DNA from: Candidatus Caldarchaeum sp.
GTDB taxonomy: Archaea > Thermoproteota > Nitrososphaeria_A > Caldarchaeales > Caldarchaeaceae
Direction of reading: 5' to 3'
DNA: 15,366 nt
Assembly (NCBI GenBank): GCA_025054515.1
Contig: JANWZT010000014.1
Coordinates: forward strand, 1-15,366
Shown: positions 1-7,390 of the stretch, piece after piece
Layout of the letters: each line of letters begins with the position of its first letter
Numbering within the stretch: the first letter of the stretch is position 1
Program-made: the position numbers and the translations under genes
The notes under the pieces: generated by a model
Told to the model about the DNA's origin: nothing
What the model saw: the letters and a program-made list of their open reading frames with translations, nothing else
The model's database searches: none

Positions 1-2517
1 TTCGGCAGAGGCGCATGGAGCAGAGCAGCTCCCGCACCAGCGGCAGGAGACCACTACGAGCTCGTATGGACAAGGCTCAGCGCAGGAGACGAAAGCCAGC
101 CCATCTTCCGCTTCGCATGGATGCTGTTCGGCGAACCACCCTTCGACATCACATGGTACCGTGGAGCCGATGGATTCGGCAGCTTCGAACCCATACCCGG
201 CTACGCCCTCACCAGAACCAGCGTCAGAACACCGGCACCCGGCGCCAAGACAGTCGCCATCAAACTCAACGCCACCGACGTAGAAATCCCCGTCTTCTGG
301 CAGGTCGGAGACCTCGAACTCGGCAGCTACGACTGCGGACCACTCGTCGGATACCGGGTAACTGGCAGCATCTTACCGCCACGCGGCGCCACATTCCCAG
401 CGATTAGCTTCGACAGAACAACAGCACCCGCGAGAATCCGCGTCGGCGACAAAACCGTCGACATATGCCTAGCCGGCAAGGACGTAGGCCTCGTCAGCCT
501 ACGCAGCGGCGACACACCATCCACGGTGATCTGGGGAGGCAGCACCCTCAGAATCACAGCTGTCGCTCCACCCGAAAGAATCTGGGCTGACGACAGAGAA
601 GGACAGGACGGAGCGGACAACCCCAACAGAGGAACAACCAGCACCTACTGGAGCGACTACATCAGACGCGCGGTCGACCCCATCACCGGCAGACCAGTTA
701 ACCTCGTGACTGGAGACCAGCTACGCATACCCGGAGTCGACCTCGGGATACAGTACATGGGCTACGGCACAGCCTTCGAAGGCAGACCACGGGAAACCAG
801 AGTCGTGGCCTACAGCAACGACCCCGACAACAGAGCACACCGGCCCTTCATCAAGATGTTCGAATTCCAGAACGTCTCGGCACGCATCACCGACTTCAAC
901 GGCAGACCACTACCGGGCGCGTTCTACCAGCTCGTAGACGCGCAGACAGGCAAATCCGCCGCATGGAGCTACGCAGGACCAGACGGAAGAATCGTACCGA
1001 TGCCCATCAGGAAACCCGGAGGCGTGTTCATCCAGAGAGTAAACTACCTCGGCATAGGCGCCAACGGCGACCCAACATGGCCGGTCAACAGCTTCGCCAA
1101 ATGGCCCATCGCCTACGACAGCAGAGACGACGAAACGACGCAGGAAACACAGAAACCGGACATACCGCTCGGATTCGCATACACAGCCGAAGCAGGACCA
1201 TGGCCAAACGGCGACGGCTGGAGACAGGAAACGTTCCGTGGCAGGAGAATCTGCGAACTCGCAGGCGACTTCTACTACCCGTACAGCACAGCCTTCCTTG
1301 AGATACTGGCGAGCTGCCCGCCGGCAGGCTGGGGCAGAAGCTTCGACGTCATCACACGCATCTTCGACCTACGGATACGGTTCGTCTACGGCGACGCACA
1401 GAGACCAGCTGACCCCGCGTACGTCTTCAGCGCGCCAAGCCTGGCCCTACCAGAAAGATTCAACATCGCAGGACAGGGAAGCATCGTAGAAGTGAGACGG
1501 ATAGCGAGAGGCACATACGACATCGTAGCCCTCTGGCCAGGCCCAGGAGGAGCCGAAGTAGGCCGGAGAACATTCGACGTCAGCAGAGCCAACGTCGGAA
1601 CAGTCGAAGGCACGGTCGTCCTCGCGCTCAGAGACATATCATTCGCAGTCGTTGACAGACAGGGTAGGCCACTATCAGGAGCACGGGTATCCGTCGCCCC
1701 GAACCTCGTGAGAGACGACGACGTCCAACTGAGGCCTGACAGTATATTCACAATCCTCAGAGTACCAGACGGCAGAACATACGACTTTACCGTCGAATGG
1801 ACCAGCGTCTATGGCACAACAGCCCGCGCGGCAGTCAGAGACTCGCCAGCCGGACTGCAGAGCAGAGGCAGCATAACCATCCCGGTCGACGACATCACCA
1901 TCAAAGTGGTCGACTTTGACGACAGGCCGGTCGCGGGAGCGCAGATAACATTCGGCGGACAAGCCGTAGGCGCGACAGACAGCATGGGTGTACTCATCGT
2001 CGGACAAGTACCCCTTGACAACGAATACGCCATCAGCGTACGCAAAGAAGGCACCGAAATCGGCAGCGACAGAGTAAGGTTCACGGCGAGCAGGCTCAGC
2101 GCTACACTGCAGGCAGGCGTCTACGACATAACCGTCCTCGTCCGCGGAGCCGCTGGCCAGCCCATACAGGGCGCAACGGTCCAGCTGGTCCGTGGCGGAA
2201 CACCGATAGCAACCACGAGCACAGACAGCAGCGGCGCAGCAGTCTTCAGCAAAGTCGTCGGGGCGGACTACACGGTAAGTGCTACCTACGAACAGTTCAG
2301 CCAGAGCGCAAACGTAGCACGCGGAGTACGCAGCGCAACCATAACCCTTGACCTCTACACCGTCCTACTCGGAGTACCGATGACCTTCGCGACATTCCTT
2401 GCGCTGATCATCGGACTGATACTGCTGGTCATCGTAGTCGTCGTCATCGTCAGCGAATACATTAGATGGAGAGGCAGACGCCTCGGCATCTACCCAGCAG
2501 CACCACCCAAGAAATAA
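1..2517 (+). CDS. Large membrane-anchored surface protein, 3' part (5' end outside window)
   Basis: The frame is open from base 1, so the ATG at 121 is only an internal Met and the gene begins upstream; 838 residues are visible. The C-terminal half carries at least four Ig/carboxypeptidase-regulatory-like modules, each opening with a strand and a turn of the form 'xxGRPLxGA': about residues 294-306 (ITDFNGRPLPGA), 547-560 (VVDRQGRPLSGA), 633-647 (VVDFDDRPVAGA) and 710-724 (GAAGQPIQGATV). A strong hydrophobic segment lies at about 788-819, followed by a basic tail (RWRGRRLG), which predicts an outside N-terminus and a short cytoplasmic tail. The N-terminal visible part is rich in Trp, Tyr, Asp and Gly and is not recognised. 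Such repeats usually build extracellular stalks or S-layer-associated proteins; adhesion or S-layer function is inferred. Codons strongly prefer final C or A, and Arg is mostly AGA. Confidence 0.85.
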   Translation, partial: FGRGAWSRAAPAPAAGDHYELVWTRLSAGDESQPIFRFAWMLFGEPPFDITWYRGADGFGSFEPIPGYALTRTSVRTPAPGAKTVAIKLNATDVEIPVFWQVGDLELGSYDCGPLVGYRVTGSILPPRGATFPAISFDRTTAPARIRVGDKTVDICLAGKDVGLVSLRSGDTPSTVIWGGSTLRITAVAPPERIWADDREGQDGADNPNRGTTSTYWSDYIRRAVDPITGRPVNLVTGDQLRIPGVDLGIQYMGYGTAFEGRPRETRVVAYSNDPDNRAHRPFIKMFEFQNVSARITDFNGRPLPGAFYQLVDAQTGKSAAWSYAGPDGRIVPMPIRKPGGVFIQRVNYLGIGANGDPTWPVNSFAKWPIAYDSRDDETTQETQKPDIPLGFAYTAEAGPWPNGDGWRQETFRGRRICELAGDFYYPYSTAFLEILASCPPAGWGRSFDVITRIFDLRIRFVYGDAQRPADPAYVFSAPSLALPERFNIAGQGSIVEVRRIARGTYDIVALWPGPGGAEVGRRTFDVSRANVGTVEGTVVLALRDISFAVVDRQGRPLSGARVSVAPNLVRDDDVQLRPDSIFTILRVPDGRTYDFTVEWTSVYGTTARAAVRDSPAGLQSRGSITIPVDDITIKVVDFDDRPVAGAQITFGGQAVGATDSMGVLIVGQVPLDNEYAISVRKEGTEIGSDRVRFTASRLSATLQAGVYDITVLVRGAAGQPIQGATVQLVRGGTPIATTSTDSSGAAVFSKVVGADYTVSATYEQFSQSANVARGVRSATITLDLYTVLLGVPMTFATFLALIIGLILLVIVVVVIVSEYIRWRGRRLGIYPAAPPKK

Positions 2518-2531
2518 ACACCCCAAACACC

Positions 2532-2559
2532 CCCTTTTTTAAACTCCCCCACTCTTTTT
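2532..2559 (+). terminator. Poly-T terminator after the large surface protein
   Basis: Two T runs (2535-2540 and 2555-2559) directly follow C-rich stretches 15-40 nt after the stop codon. Archaeal RNA polymerase terminates at T tracts without needing a hairpin, so this is a plausible end of the upstream transcript. Confidence 0.5.
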
Positions 2560-2703
2560 GCCAAACAAGCCTAAACGGTTAGCAAGATTGATGCAGACAA
2601 GTAGTGCGTGTAGCGGTGATCGTCAGGTGAAGGGAATCACTTTCGAGCCGGGGCTTGAGACGAGCTGACGGAGTAATAACCGAGGAATTCGAGAAAAGTT
2701 GAT
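2560..2703. other. Intergenic region between the two surface-protein genes
   Basis: After the T tracts I see no coding frame or RNA gene. GAGTAATAACC (2671-2681) lies 27 nt before GTG 2704 and could be a weak TATA box for that start. It competes with the stronger GTTTTTAAG at 2713-2721. Confidence 0.3.
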
Positions 2704-3798
2704 GTGGAAAACGTTTTTAAGAGGACGGCCCGGCGCATCCATAGAATGCCGCCTGTAGCCGTCATATTCATGGTGTTTGCAATTTTGACGGCGTTGAGTG
2801 TGTCGCCGTCGCAGACACAGGACCCATGCGTAACGACTGAGAACAAAATAGACCTCTCCGCATCGCAGCTGCCGTTGCTGGAAGGGGTTTTGGCGGGAAG
2901 GTTGCAGGAAAAGTTTTACCGGCTCGAGATGCTGAAGCCCGGCGAAATGCTCAGCTTAGTGGTGAAGGTCACGACCAACACGTCGACGGCCTTGAACATG
3001 CTGATGATGTGGGAAATAAGAACCAACCAGTTCACCCGCATCGACAGCATCCAAACAATACAGGCTGGGGGCCCGCAGGAATACAGCTTCAAATGGCTTC
3101 ACGCCAACTTCGGAGACAACCGGCCTACAGCTATCTGCTTCAAAATAGGAATATTTTCGGAAGCGAGGCCGGCTAAAGCAGATTATGAAATAGCGGTCGG
3201 AATAGACCGATTGGTTGACACCGGCAACGTGGAGGCGCCGGACAAAACCGACCGAGCGATACAGATAGGAGCTATACAGGCCGGGCAGCCGACCATAGTT
3301 TCAGGATATCTGGCTTCTTCGACGCAGGGCCTTGACCACGTCGACATTTTCCTGCTCACTGTTTCTCTCGGTAAAGGCAAAAAGCTCACCGCCACTCTGA
3401 CCACAGGGCTGGAAAACAGCTACGAAATAGCAGTACTCGACCAAACCGGCTACGGACTACGAAGCAACCGAACAGTGCAAGGCACCGCAACCATAACGCT
3501 GACCAGCGAAGACCCAGCACCAAAACCCCTTTACCTAAGAATCTCCAACCAAGGAGGAGTCGGGGGAGGAGGCGCTTACACGGTAACAATCGACATCATC
3601 GAAACGACAATCACAACCACCACAACCCAAACACCAACCCAATCCATCTCAACAGAAACACTACAAAACCCCGCCCTCCCACCAGAAACAGCAATATCCA
3701 TAGTTTATGGCAGCTTGGTCGCTGTAGCCGCCGCAGCCGTCACAGCAACAATCATCGCGAGAAGACGGAGCAGAACAGTCGTCGAAGAAGAATGGTAA
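2704..3798 (+). CDS. Secreted, C-terminally anchored protein with two PPC-like domains
   Basis: The 364-aa product has a signal-peptide-like start: basic residues KR-RR-HR, then the hydrophobic run VAVIFMVFAILTAL. Two beta-sandwich regions resemble bacterial pre-peptidase C-terminal (PPC) domains. The second, about residues 192-298, shows the typical order of a G-x-L entry strand, 'DIFLLTVSLGKGKKL' and a closing 'GGAYTVTIDI'. The first, about 56-167, is weaker. A Thr/Gln-rich stalk (300-325), a hydrophobic helix (about 330-352) and a basic-acidic tail (RRRSRTVVEEEW) follow. The start is ambiguous. GTG at 2704 gives a good charged n-region. ATG at 2746 lies about 29 nt after the box GTTTTTAAG (2713-2721), the spacing expected for a leaderless start, but leaves no positive charge. 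The function is probably cell-surface; the partner or ligand is unknown. Confidence 0.75.
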   Translation: MENVFKRTARRIHRMPPVAVIFMVFAILTALSVSPSQTQDPCVTTENKIDLSASQLPLLEGVLAGRLQEKFYRLEMLKPGEMLSLVVKVTTNTSTALNMLMMWEIRTNQFTRIDSIQTIQAGGPQEYSFKWLHANFGDNRPTAICFKIGIFSEARPAKADYEIAVGIDRLVDTGNVEAPDKTDRAIQIGAIQAGQPTIVSGYLASSTQGLDHVDIFLLTVSLGKGKKLTATLTTGLENSYEIAVLDQTGYGLRSNRTVQGTATITLTSEDPAPKPLYLRISNQGGVGGGGAYTVTIDIIETTITTTTTQTPTQSISTETLQNPALPPETAISIVYGSLVAVAAAAVTATIIARRRSRTVVEEEW

Positions 3799-3799
3799 A

Positions 3800-3807
3800 C
3801 ATAAAAC
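3800..3807 (+). promoter_or_regulatory. TATA-like box for archease transcript
   Basis: CATAAAAC is centred about 28 nt before the archease ATG at 3832, with no Shine-Dalgarno sequence between. This is the geometry of a leaderless archaeal promoter. Confidence 0.5.
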
Positions 3808-3831
3808 AAACGCATCCCCTCCCTTAGCAGG

Positions 3832-4254
3832 ATGGGAAAGCGGGGTTTCCACCAGCTGAAGCACACCGCCGACATCTACCTCGAAGCCTACGGCGAAACC
3901 CTTGAAGAAGCTTTCGAACAGGCCGGGCTCGCCCTATTCAGGACAATCATACCAGAAGCGGAAGGAGCGGACCTGCAAATCAAAGTCGAAGCATCCGGCG
4001 CCGATTTGCATGAACTCCTCTACGACTGGCTGGAAAAACTCCTCCACGTCTTCGAAATTCAGCAAATAGTCGGCACACAAATCAAAGTAGAACAGATCCG
4101 CGGAAACGATGGCTACAGGCTGGAAGGCGTGGTCGCCGGCGTCAAATACGATAGGGAAAAACACAAAACCGGGACGGCTGTCAAATCGCCGACCTACGCG
4201 TTGATGGAAATAGACACGGCAAAAAACGCCGTCAGATTCGTTCTCGACATCTGA
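3832..4254 (+). CDS. Archease (RtcB tRNA ligase activator)
   Basis: The 140-aa product matches archease in length and motifs: N-terminal 'HTADIYLEAYGETLEEAF' with the conserved Asp14, central 'LLYDWLEKLLHVFE', then 'YDREKHKTGTAVKSPTY' and the C-terminal 'VLDI' with Asp139. The family's known role is to help the RNA ligase RtcB form its guanylated intermediate and turn over during tRNA splicing and RNA repair. The acidic residues bind the metal needed for this. No rtcB is visible in the window. The gene is likely leaderless, and its stop is followed after 25 nt by the SPOUT gene, suggesting a shared transcript for RNA processing. Family assignment is secure; activity is inferred. Confidence 0.95.
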   Translation: MGKRGFHQLKHTADIYLEAYGETLEEAFEQAGLALFRTIIPEAEGADLQIKVEASGADLHELLYDWLEKLLHVFEIQQIVGTQIKVEQIRGNDGYRLEGVVAGVKYDREKHKTGTAVKSPTYALMEIDTAKNAVRFVLDI

Positions 4255-4279
4255 GCGGGAAATCGGCGGCGAAAGAAAC

Positions 4280-5122
4280 TTGCCCACGAAAACATCTGTT
4301 CTTTTGCCCCATTCGTTCACGTCGGACGTGCCGAGCATGCGGGAAGCAACGCTGCGCATAGGATGGGTGGGAAGAACTTTAGCCACCTTCAGAATCCCCG
4401 AAGTAGTCCTCTACCCCGACAAACCCGGCTCTCCCGACGTCAAGAACGCCCGATTCGTCAAAGAAATACTCGACTACCTCGCAACAGCACCATACCTAAG
4501 GAAAAAACTCTACCCAATCAAACACAGCCTCCGGTACGCAGGCCTGCTGCCGCCCCTGAACATACCAACACATCCCGAAACAACCGCCTCAAAAACAGAG
4601 GGAACACACTACCGCCAAGCACTCGTCACAGCATCTGGGGAAACATCCCTCCTCGAAGCCGGACTCGGAAAACCACTAAGAATCAAGAAAAAACTACCCA
4701 GAAACACAATCGTCACCCTCAAAGTAACAGTCAGAGAAGGCCGGATAAAATACCGGATTGTGCCGAGAAAAACCGAAGAAGTTTACGCAGGATACCGTGT
4801 CAGAATCGTCGACAGCTTAGCTGAAGAACTGTCAAAGTATCCGGTAAGAATAGCGACTTCACGACTGGGACAACCAGTCGGAGAAGTGCTTCAAGAACTG
4901 AAGAACCTGCTCACCTCCTCGGGCAAAGCATGCGTCGTATTCGGGTCGGCTGAAAAAGGCCTCAAACAAATAGCCGAAGACCTCGGCCTCAGCTACGACA
5001 GCCTCTACACAATCACTGTTAACTTTGCACCACATCAAGCAGTCAAAACCATAAGAACAGAAGAAGCACTCGCCTACACACTAGCTATCATAAACCTCAT
5101 ACAGCACGGCCAAACACATTAA
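4280..5122 (+). CDS. SPOUT-fold RNA methyltransferase (DUF171 / COG2106 family)
   Basis: The 280-aa product starts at TTG 4280. This start keeps the first strand of the fold, 'TSVLLPHSFTSDVPSMREAT', which the family normally has, whereas the next ATG (4337) would cut it off. Also visible are 'GWVGRTLATFRIPEVVLYPD', the inserted OB-like beta region (about residues 95-175, rich in Lys/Arg), and the C-terminal knot segment 'VNFAPHQAVKTIRTEEALAY'. Relatives include eukaryotic SPOUT1/C9orf114 and archaeal proteins often found near ribosomal protein L3. A SAM-dependent RNA methyltransferase role is a family inference; the target RNA is not known from sequence. It lies 25 nt after archease. Coding-strand composition flips sharply inside the gene, from G-rich near 4330 to C/A-rich after about 4480. 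Confidence 0.85.
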   Translation: MPTKTSVLLPHSFTSDVPSMREATLRIGWVGRTLATFRIPEVVLYPDKPGSPDVKNARFVKEILDYLATAPYLRKKLYPIKHSLRYAGLLPPLNIPTHPETTASKTEGTHYRQALVTASGETSLLEAGLGKPLRIKKKLPRNTIVTLKVTVREGRIKYRIVPRKTEEVYAGYRVRIVDSLAEELSKYPVRIATSRLGQPVGEVLQELKNLLTSSGKACVVFGSAEKGLKQIAEDLGLSYDSLYTITVNFAPHQAVKTIRTEEALAYTLAIINLIQHGQTH

Positions 5123-5129
5123 AAACACA

Positions 5130-5804
5130 AAAGCCTTCCCCATCCTGGAAAGCCTTGGCCATCCGCCCAAAAACATCTTCAAACTACTGAAAGAAAACGA
5201 AGAATTCCGCTACGCGTTAGCGGGGTTGCTCGGCATGGAGGAACTTAAAAGATTGGATAAGCACGAGGCGAGCTCGTCAACCTTCGTGAAGATATGGTTG
5301 CTGGATTCAGAAGAGATGATGAAGAAATAGCTAAACTGCGCGAAGACATGATCGCTGGTTTTGAACGACACGACGAGGAGCTCACGTCTCTGAGGAAAGA
5401 AACCAACAGGCTGAAGGCTGACTTGATGAAGGGTTTCGAATCGATGAACAGGCGTCTCGATGCGTTGGGGAATAATGAGTGAATCAGCCTTTAGGGAAGG
5501 CTTGGTTCTGGAGAAGGAGCTGGGATTGGCTGTGGAAAAATAGACATCCTACGATGACTATGTCTACGGCTGTCCGAGCCCCGTCGACGTCACAGTCAGA
5601 TACGGGGCCACAACACTAAGTCAAATCACATGCCCAACGGTCCGACGTCATGGAATTCGGCCGGAAAATAAAACGGGAAAACTGCTGACAGAAAAATAGT
5701 GGTCACCCACCTACGCGGACGAAGACTCTTTAGAGGCTACTGAAAAGTTCGGGATAGAGGTGTACGCGAAAGCTTAGAGCTGGAAGCTCGCGGTTAAGAC
5801 ATAA
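5130..5804 (+). pseudogene. Decayed DUF3782 / PD-(D/E)XK nuclease-like coiled-coil protein
   Basis: Fragments of one archaeal family can be read in order across changing frames. They are 'FKLLKENEEFRYALAGLLGM' (5178-5237), then after a 1-nt loss near 5265-5270 'LREDMVAGFRRDDEEIAK' and 'LREDMIAGFERHDEELTS', then after another shift near 5475 'SESAFREGLVLEKELGLAVEK'. A TAG at 5541 sits where the family has Trp, followed by 'TSYDDYVYGCPSPVDVTV', 'SDVMEFGRK' in a third frame from 5641, 'KIVVTH' in a further shift at about 5693, and 'YADEDSLEATEKFGIEVYAK' (5712-5771) with a TAG at 5775. The nuclease motif region reads TTLSQITC where D...ExK would be expected. The intact family usually has an N-terminal helical domain, 18-residue coiled-coil repeats and a restriction-like C-terminal domain. 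The 62-codon ORF at 5294-5482 is only the middle of this wreck. Confidence 0.8.
5282..5389 (+). repeat. 54-bp tandem repeat coding the LREDM-x-AGF coiled-coil unit
   Basis: Two adjacent 54-bp units (5282-5335 and 5336-5389) encode 18-residue repeats LREDMxAGFxRxDEExxx. This is part of the decayed DUF3782-like gene; such repeats commonly expand and contract in this family. Confidence 0.75.
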
Positions 5805-5807
5805 ATG
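5799..5807 (+). promoter_or_regulatory. TATA-like box for tRNA-Ser
   Basis: ACATAAATG is centred about 32 nt upstream of the tRNA 5' end, a usual place for an archaeal TATA box. Confidence 0.4.
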
Positions 5808-5834
5808 CAGTTTCGGTCATGTTGTTTAACGTGG

Positions 5835-5919
5835 GCCGGGGTGGCGGAGCGGACAACGCGCAGGCCTTGAGAGCCTGTGGCCCTTCTGGGCCGCGTGGGT
5901 TCAAATCCCACCCCCGGCG
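5835..5919 (+). tRNA. tRNA-Ser (anticodon UGA)
   Basis: The acceptor stem GCCGGGG pairs with CCCCGGC (5912-5918), with discriminator G5919 as expected for Ser. The anticodon stem CAGGC/GCCTG encloses the loop CTTGAGA, giving anticodon TGA. A long variable arm (GGCCC TTCT GGGCC type) marks a class II tRNA. The T arm is GTGGG-TTCAAAT-CCCAC. The gene has no intron and no encoded CCA and is 85 nt long. Confidence 0.95.
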
Positions 5920-5925
5920 CGTTGA

Positions 5926-6186
5926 ATATTTAAAGCATTAGCAACGCTATTGCAAATCCATATACATATTGATTTACAATCATGCTGCAAATGGAACGCG
6001 TGGTGGGCCAAAGACCCGACATACGCTAACTGGTTTGGCCTTCCCTGAAAATGGCTACCCGACGAAATAAACCAAATCTCGCTCTCCCCCTTTTTCGCTA
6101 AATTTCGTCTATGCCCTTGGGTCAGTAAATTCATGAAGTTGAATAAAGAAAATTTGCCTTTGTTCCTCGTATCGTTAAGCACGTGA
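5926..6186 (+). pseudogene. Possible gene remnant, Trp-rich, one in-frame TGA
   Basis: One frame stays open from 5926 to the stop at 6184-6186 apart from a TGA at 6046. Part of it reads like protein: 'KWNAWWAKDPTYANWFGLP', the TGA, then 'KWLPDEINQISLSPFFAKF' and later 'KFMKLNKENLPLFLVSLST'. No clear start or ribosome binding site is visible, and no family is recognised. The stretch is more A+T-rich than the neighbours. It may be the tail of a decayed gene or a chance open frame. The opposite-strand ORF here runs into the tRNA and is not believed. Confidence 0.3.
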
Positions 6187-6224
6187 AAAACCCTTTAGGT
6201 TTATGTTTAATTTGCAGCCGGAGT

Positions 6225-6251
6225 TTCGTATTACGAATTGTGATACGTATC
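6225..6251. promoter_or_regulatory. Paired palindromes upstream of trmO promoter
   Basis: TTCGTA-T-TACGAA (6225-6237) and the perfect palindrome GATACGTATC (6242-6251) lie side by side, 40-65 nt upstream of the TATA-like box of the next gene. They could be an operator for a dimeric regulator; no regulator gene is adjacent. Confidence 0.3.
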
Positions 6252-6287
6252 TGTCCCGGAGATTGAAATTATGTTTTTTTGCGCCTC

Positions 6288-6296
6288 CTTTATATG
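6288..6296 (+). promoter_or_regulatory. TATA-like box for trmO
   Basis: CTTTATATG is centred 26 nt before GTG 6318. It supports that codon as a leaderless start over the earlier in-frame TTG at 6279 and ATG at 6294, which would lie before or inside the promoter box. Confidence 0.55.
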
Positions 6297-6317
6297 TTGC
6301 CTTACGTGTTTGGCGGC

Positions 6318-6788
6318 GTGGAGCTTAAGATCGTGGGATACGTGAGGGTTGAAGCTGACGACGAATTTGTTAAAGCGAACGCCGGTGCCGTGAAAGGTGT
6401 TGTGGAAATATTGCCGGCATATGAAGAAGCTTTGGACGGTGTGGAAAACTATTCCCACCTGTTCATTATTTCGATTCTTCATAAGGCTAAGCCGGAATAT
6501 AGGAATCTGCTGAAGGTGAAGCCGCGGCGGCTTTTGCGGCTTGGTTTCCGCGAAGAGGATCTGCCGACGTTGGGTGTTTTTTCGACTGATTCACCGGTCA
6601 GGCCCAATCCTTTGGGGCTTACTTTGGTGAAGCTGACGCGTAGGGATGGCAGGTTTCTTCACGTCGAAGGCCTCGACCTCTTCGACGGCACGCCGGTGGT
6701 CGACGTTAAACCCTACAGGCCCGACTACCGCGCCGAACAATACACGTATCCTGACTGGGTGAAACACGACGCAAGGATGACCATATGA
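6318..6788 (+). CDS. trmO: TrmO-like (TsaA/UPF0066) tRNA methyltransferase
   Basis: The product from GTG 6318 is 156 aa and begins MELKIVGYVRVEADDE, matching the family's usual N-terminal strand; longer starts add unrelated residues. Diagnostic motifs are 'TDSPVRPNPLGLTLVKL' (about residues 90-106) and 'DLFDGTPVVDVKPY' (about 119-132), both characteristic of TsaA/TrmO beta-barrel enzymes. The known reaction in studied members is SAM-dependent N6-methylation of t6A37 in certain tRNAs. The exact substrate here is inferred. A 52-aa zinc ribbon overlaps its stop codon. The 5' half uses many GTG, GGT and TTG codons; the 3' half switches to C-ending codons near 6650. Confidence 0.85.
   Translation: MELKIVGYVRVEADDEFVKANAGAVKGVVEILPAYEEALDGVENYSHLFIISILHKAKPEYRNLLKVKPRRLLRLGFREEDLPTLGVFSTDSPVRPNPLGLTLVKLTRRDGRFLHVEGLDLFDGTPVVDVKPYRPDYRAEQYTYPDWVKHDARMTI
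6773..6778 (+). promoter_or_regulatory. Shine-Dalgarno-like site for the small zinc ribbon
   Basis: AAGGAT lies inside the end of trmO about 6 nt before ATG 6785. It supports internal re-initiation of the overlapping gene rather than a leaderless start. Confidence 0.45.
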
Positions 6789-6943
6789 CCGCCGAAGACG
6801 AATATGTCTGCCCAAAATGCGGATACCGGTTAACTATTCCCACGAAACCTAGCGACTCAAAGGTGCGGAAAGTCTGGAGCCTTTACTGTCCCCGATGCGG
6901 CCACAGCTGGTACGTCAAAACACCCCTTGAGGACATCATCTAG
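6785..6943 (+). CDS. Small zinc-ribbon protein (52 aa)
   Basis: The ATG overlaps the trmO stop as ATGA. The product starts MTAEDEYVCPKCGYRLTIP and has a second knuckle 'YCPRCGHSWYVK', giving a CxxC-x(~23)-CxxC zinc ribbon that makes up nearly the whole protein. Such mini-ribbons bind nucleic acids or act as subunits, but no specific family is recognised. Coupling to trmO suggests a linked role, possibly in RNA contact; this is inference. Its last 8 nt overlap the convergent EamA-like gene. Confidence 0.8.
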   Translation: MTAEDEYVCPKCGYRLTIPTKPSDSKVRKVWSLYCPRCGHSWYVKTPLEDII

Positions 6944-7367
6944 ACAGTAGGTAGACGGCGGCGACCGCCAACCCGAGGCCCGCCAACTTGCTCCACGTAA
7001 CCGATTCACTCAGGAAAACTAAGCTCAGCAAAGTCGCCAACGCCAGCCCGAGACGAGACACAGGTATGACGACGCTTCCTTCACCGACGCCTAAACCTGA
7101 CATCAGAGCAACCAAGGCAACCATGATGGTTACGCCGGATAGCAAAGCGTAGGGAACCGTTCCGTGGGAGAGGTCTGGAATTTTTCCATACAGCAGCAAC
7201 CCAACCAGAGGGACGGCTGAGAGTACCACGATGGTTTCAACTAGCAGATATCCTACCGGGTTCGCCCCAGCTGCGGCACCTTTTTTACGGAAAAAATCGG
7301 TCAACCCAAAGCAGATGAAAGCCACGAGGGCGAACATCAACTCAAGCCTCAACGAAAACTCAGGCAT
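6936..7367 (-). CDS. Half-size EamA/DMT-family membrane protein
   Basis: The 143-aa product has five predicted hydrophobic segments (about residues 8-24, 38-59, 70-90, 96-117 and 125-141), the size of a single EamA unit. Most DMT transporters are double units of about 300 aa. 'CFGLTDFFRKKGA' near the N-terminus and 'SRLGLALATLLSLVFLSE' with 'LAGLGLAVAAVYLL' at the end are typical of COG2510-like single-domain proteins. It would need to dimerise to form a transporter; the substrate is unknown. ATG 7367 sits 27 nt downstream of GCTTTAAG, so the transcript is probably leaderless. Its coding end overlaps the zinc ribbon by 8 nt, tail to tail. Confidence 0.8.
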   Translation of the reverse strand: MPEFSLRLELMFALVAFICFGLTDFFRKKGAAAGANPVGYLLVETIVVLSAVPLVGLLLYGKIPDLSHGTVPYALLSGVTIMVALVALMSGLGVGEGSVVIPVSRLGLALATLLSLVFLSESVTWSKLAGLGLAVAAVYLLSR

Positions 7368-7390
7368 ACCATACCGAATCTGCCTACCGT

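Noticed and set aside
3600..3660. A/C-rich stretch as a repeat or regulatory element
   Set aside because: It codes for the Thr/Gln-rich stalk of the surface protein, which explains the composition in large part.
5294..5482. Independent 62-aa coiled-coil gene
   Set aside because: Matching family fragments lie before and after it in other frames, so it is the middle of a broken gene.
5901..6182. Minus-strand 93-aa ORF
   Set aside because: It ends inside the tRNA-Ser gene and has no family features.
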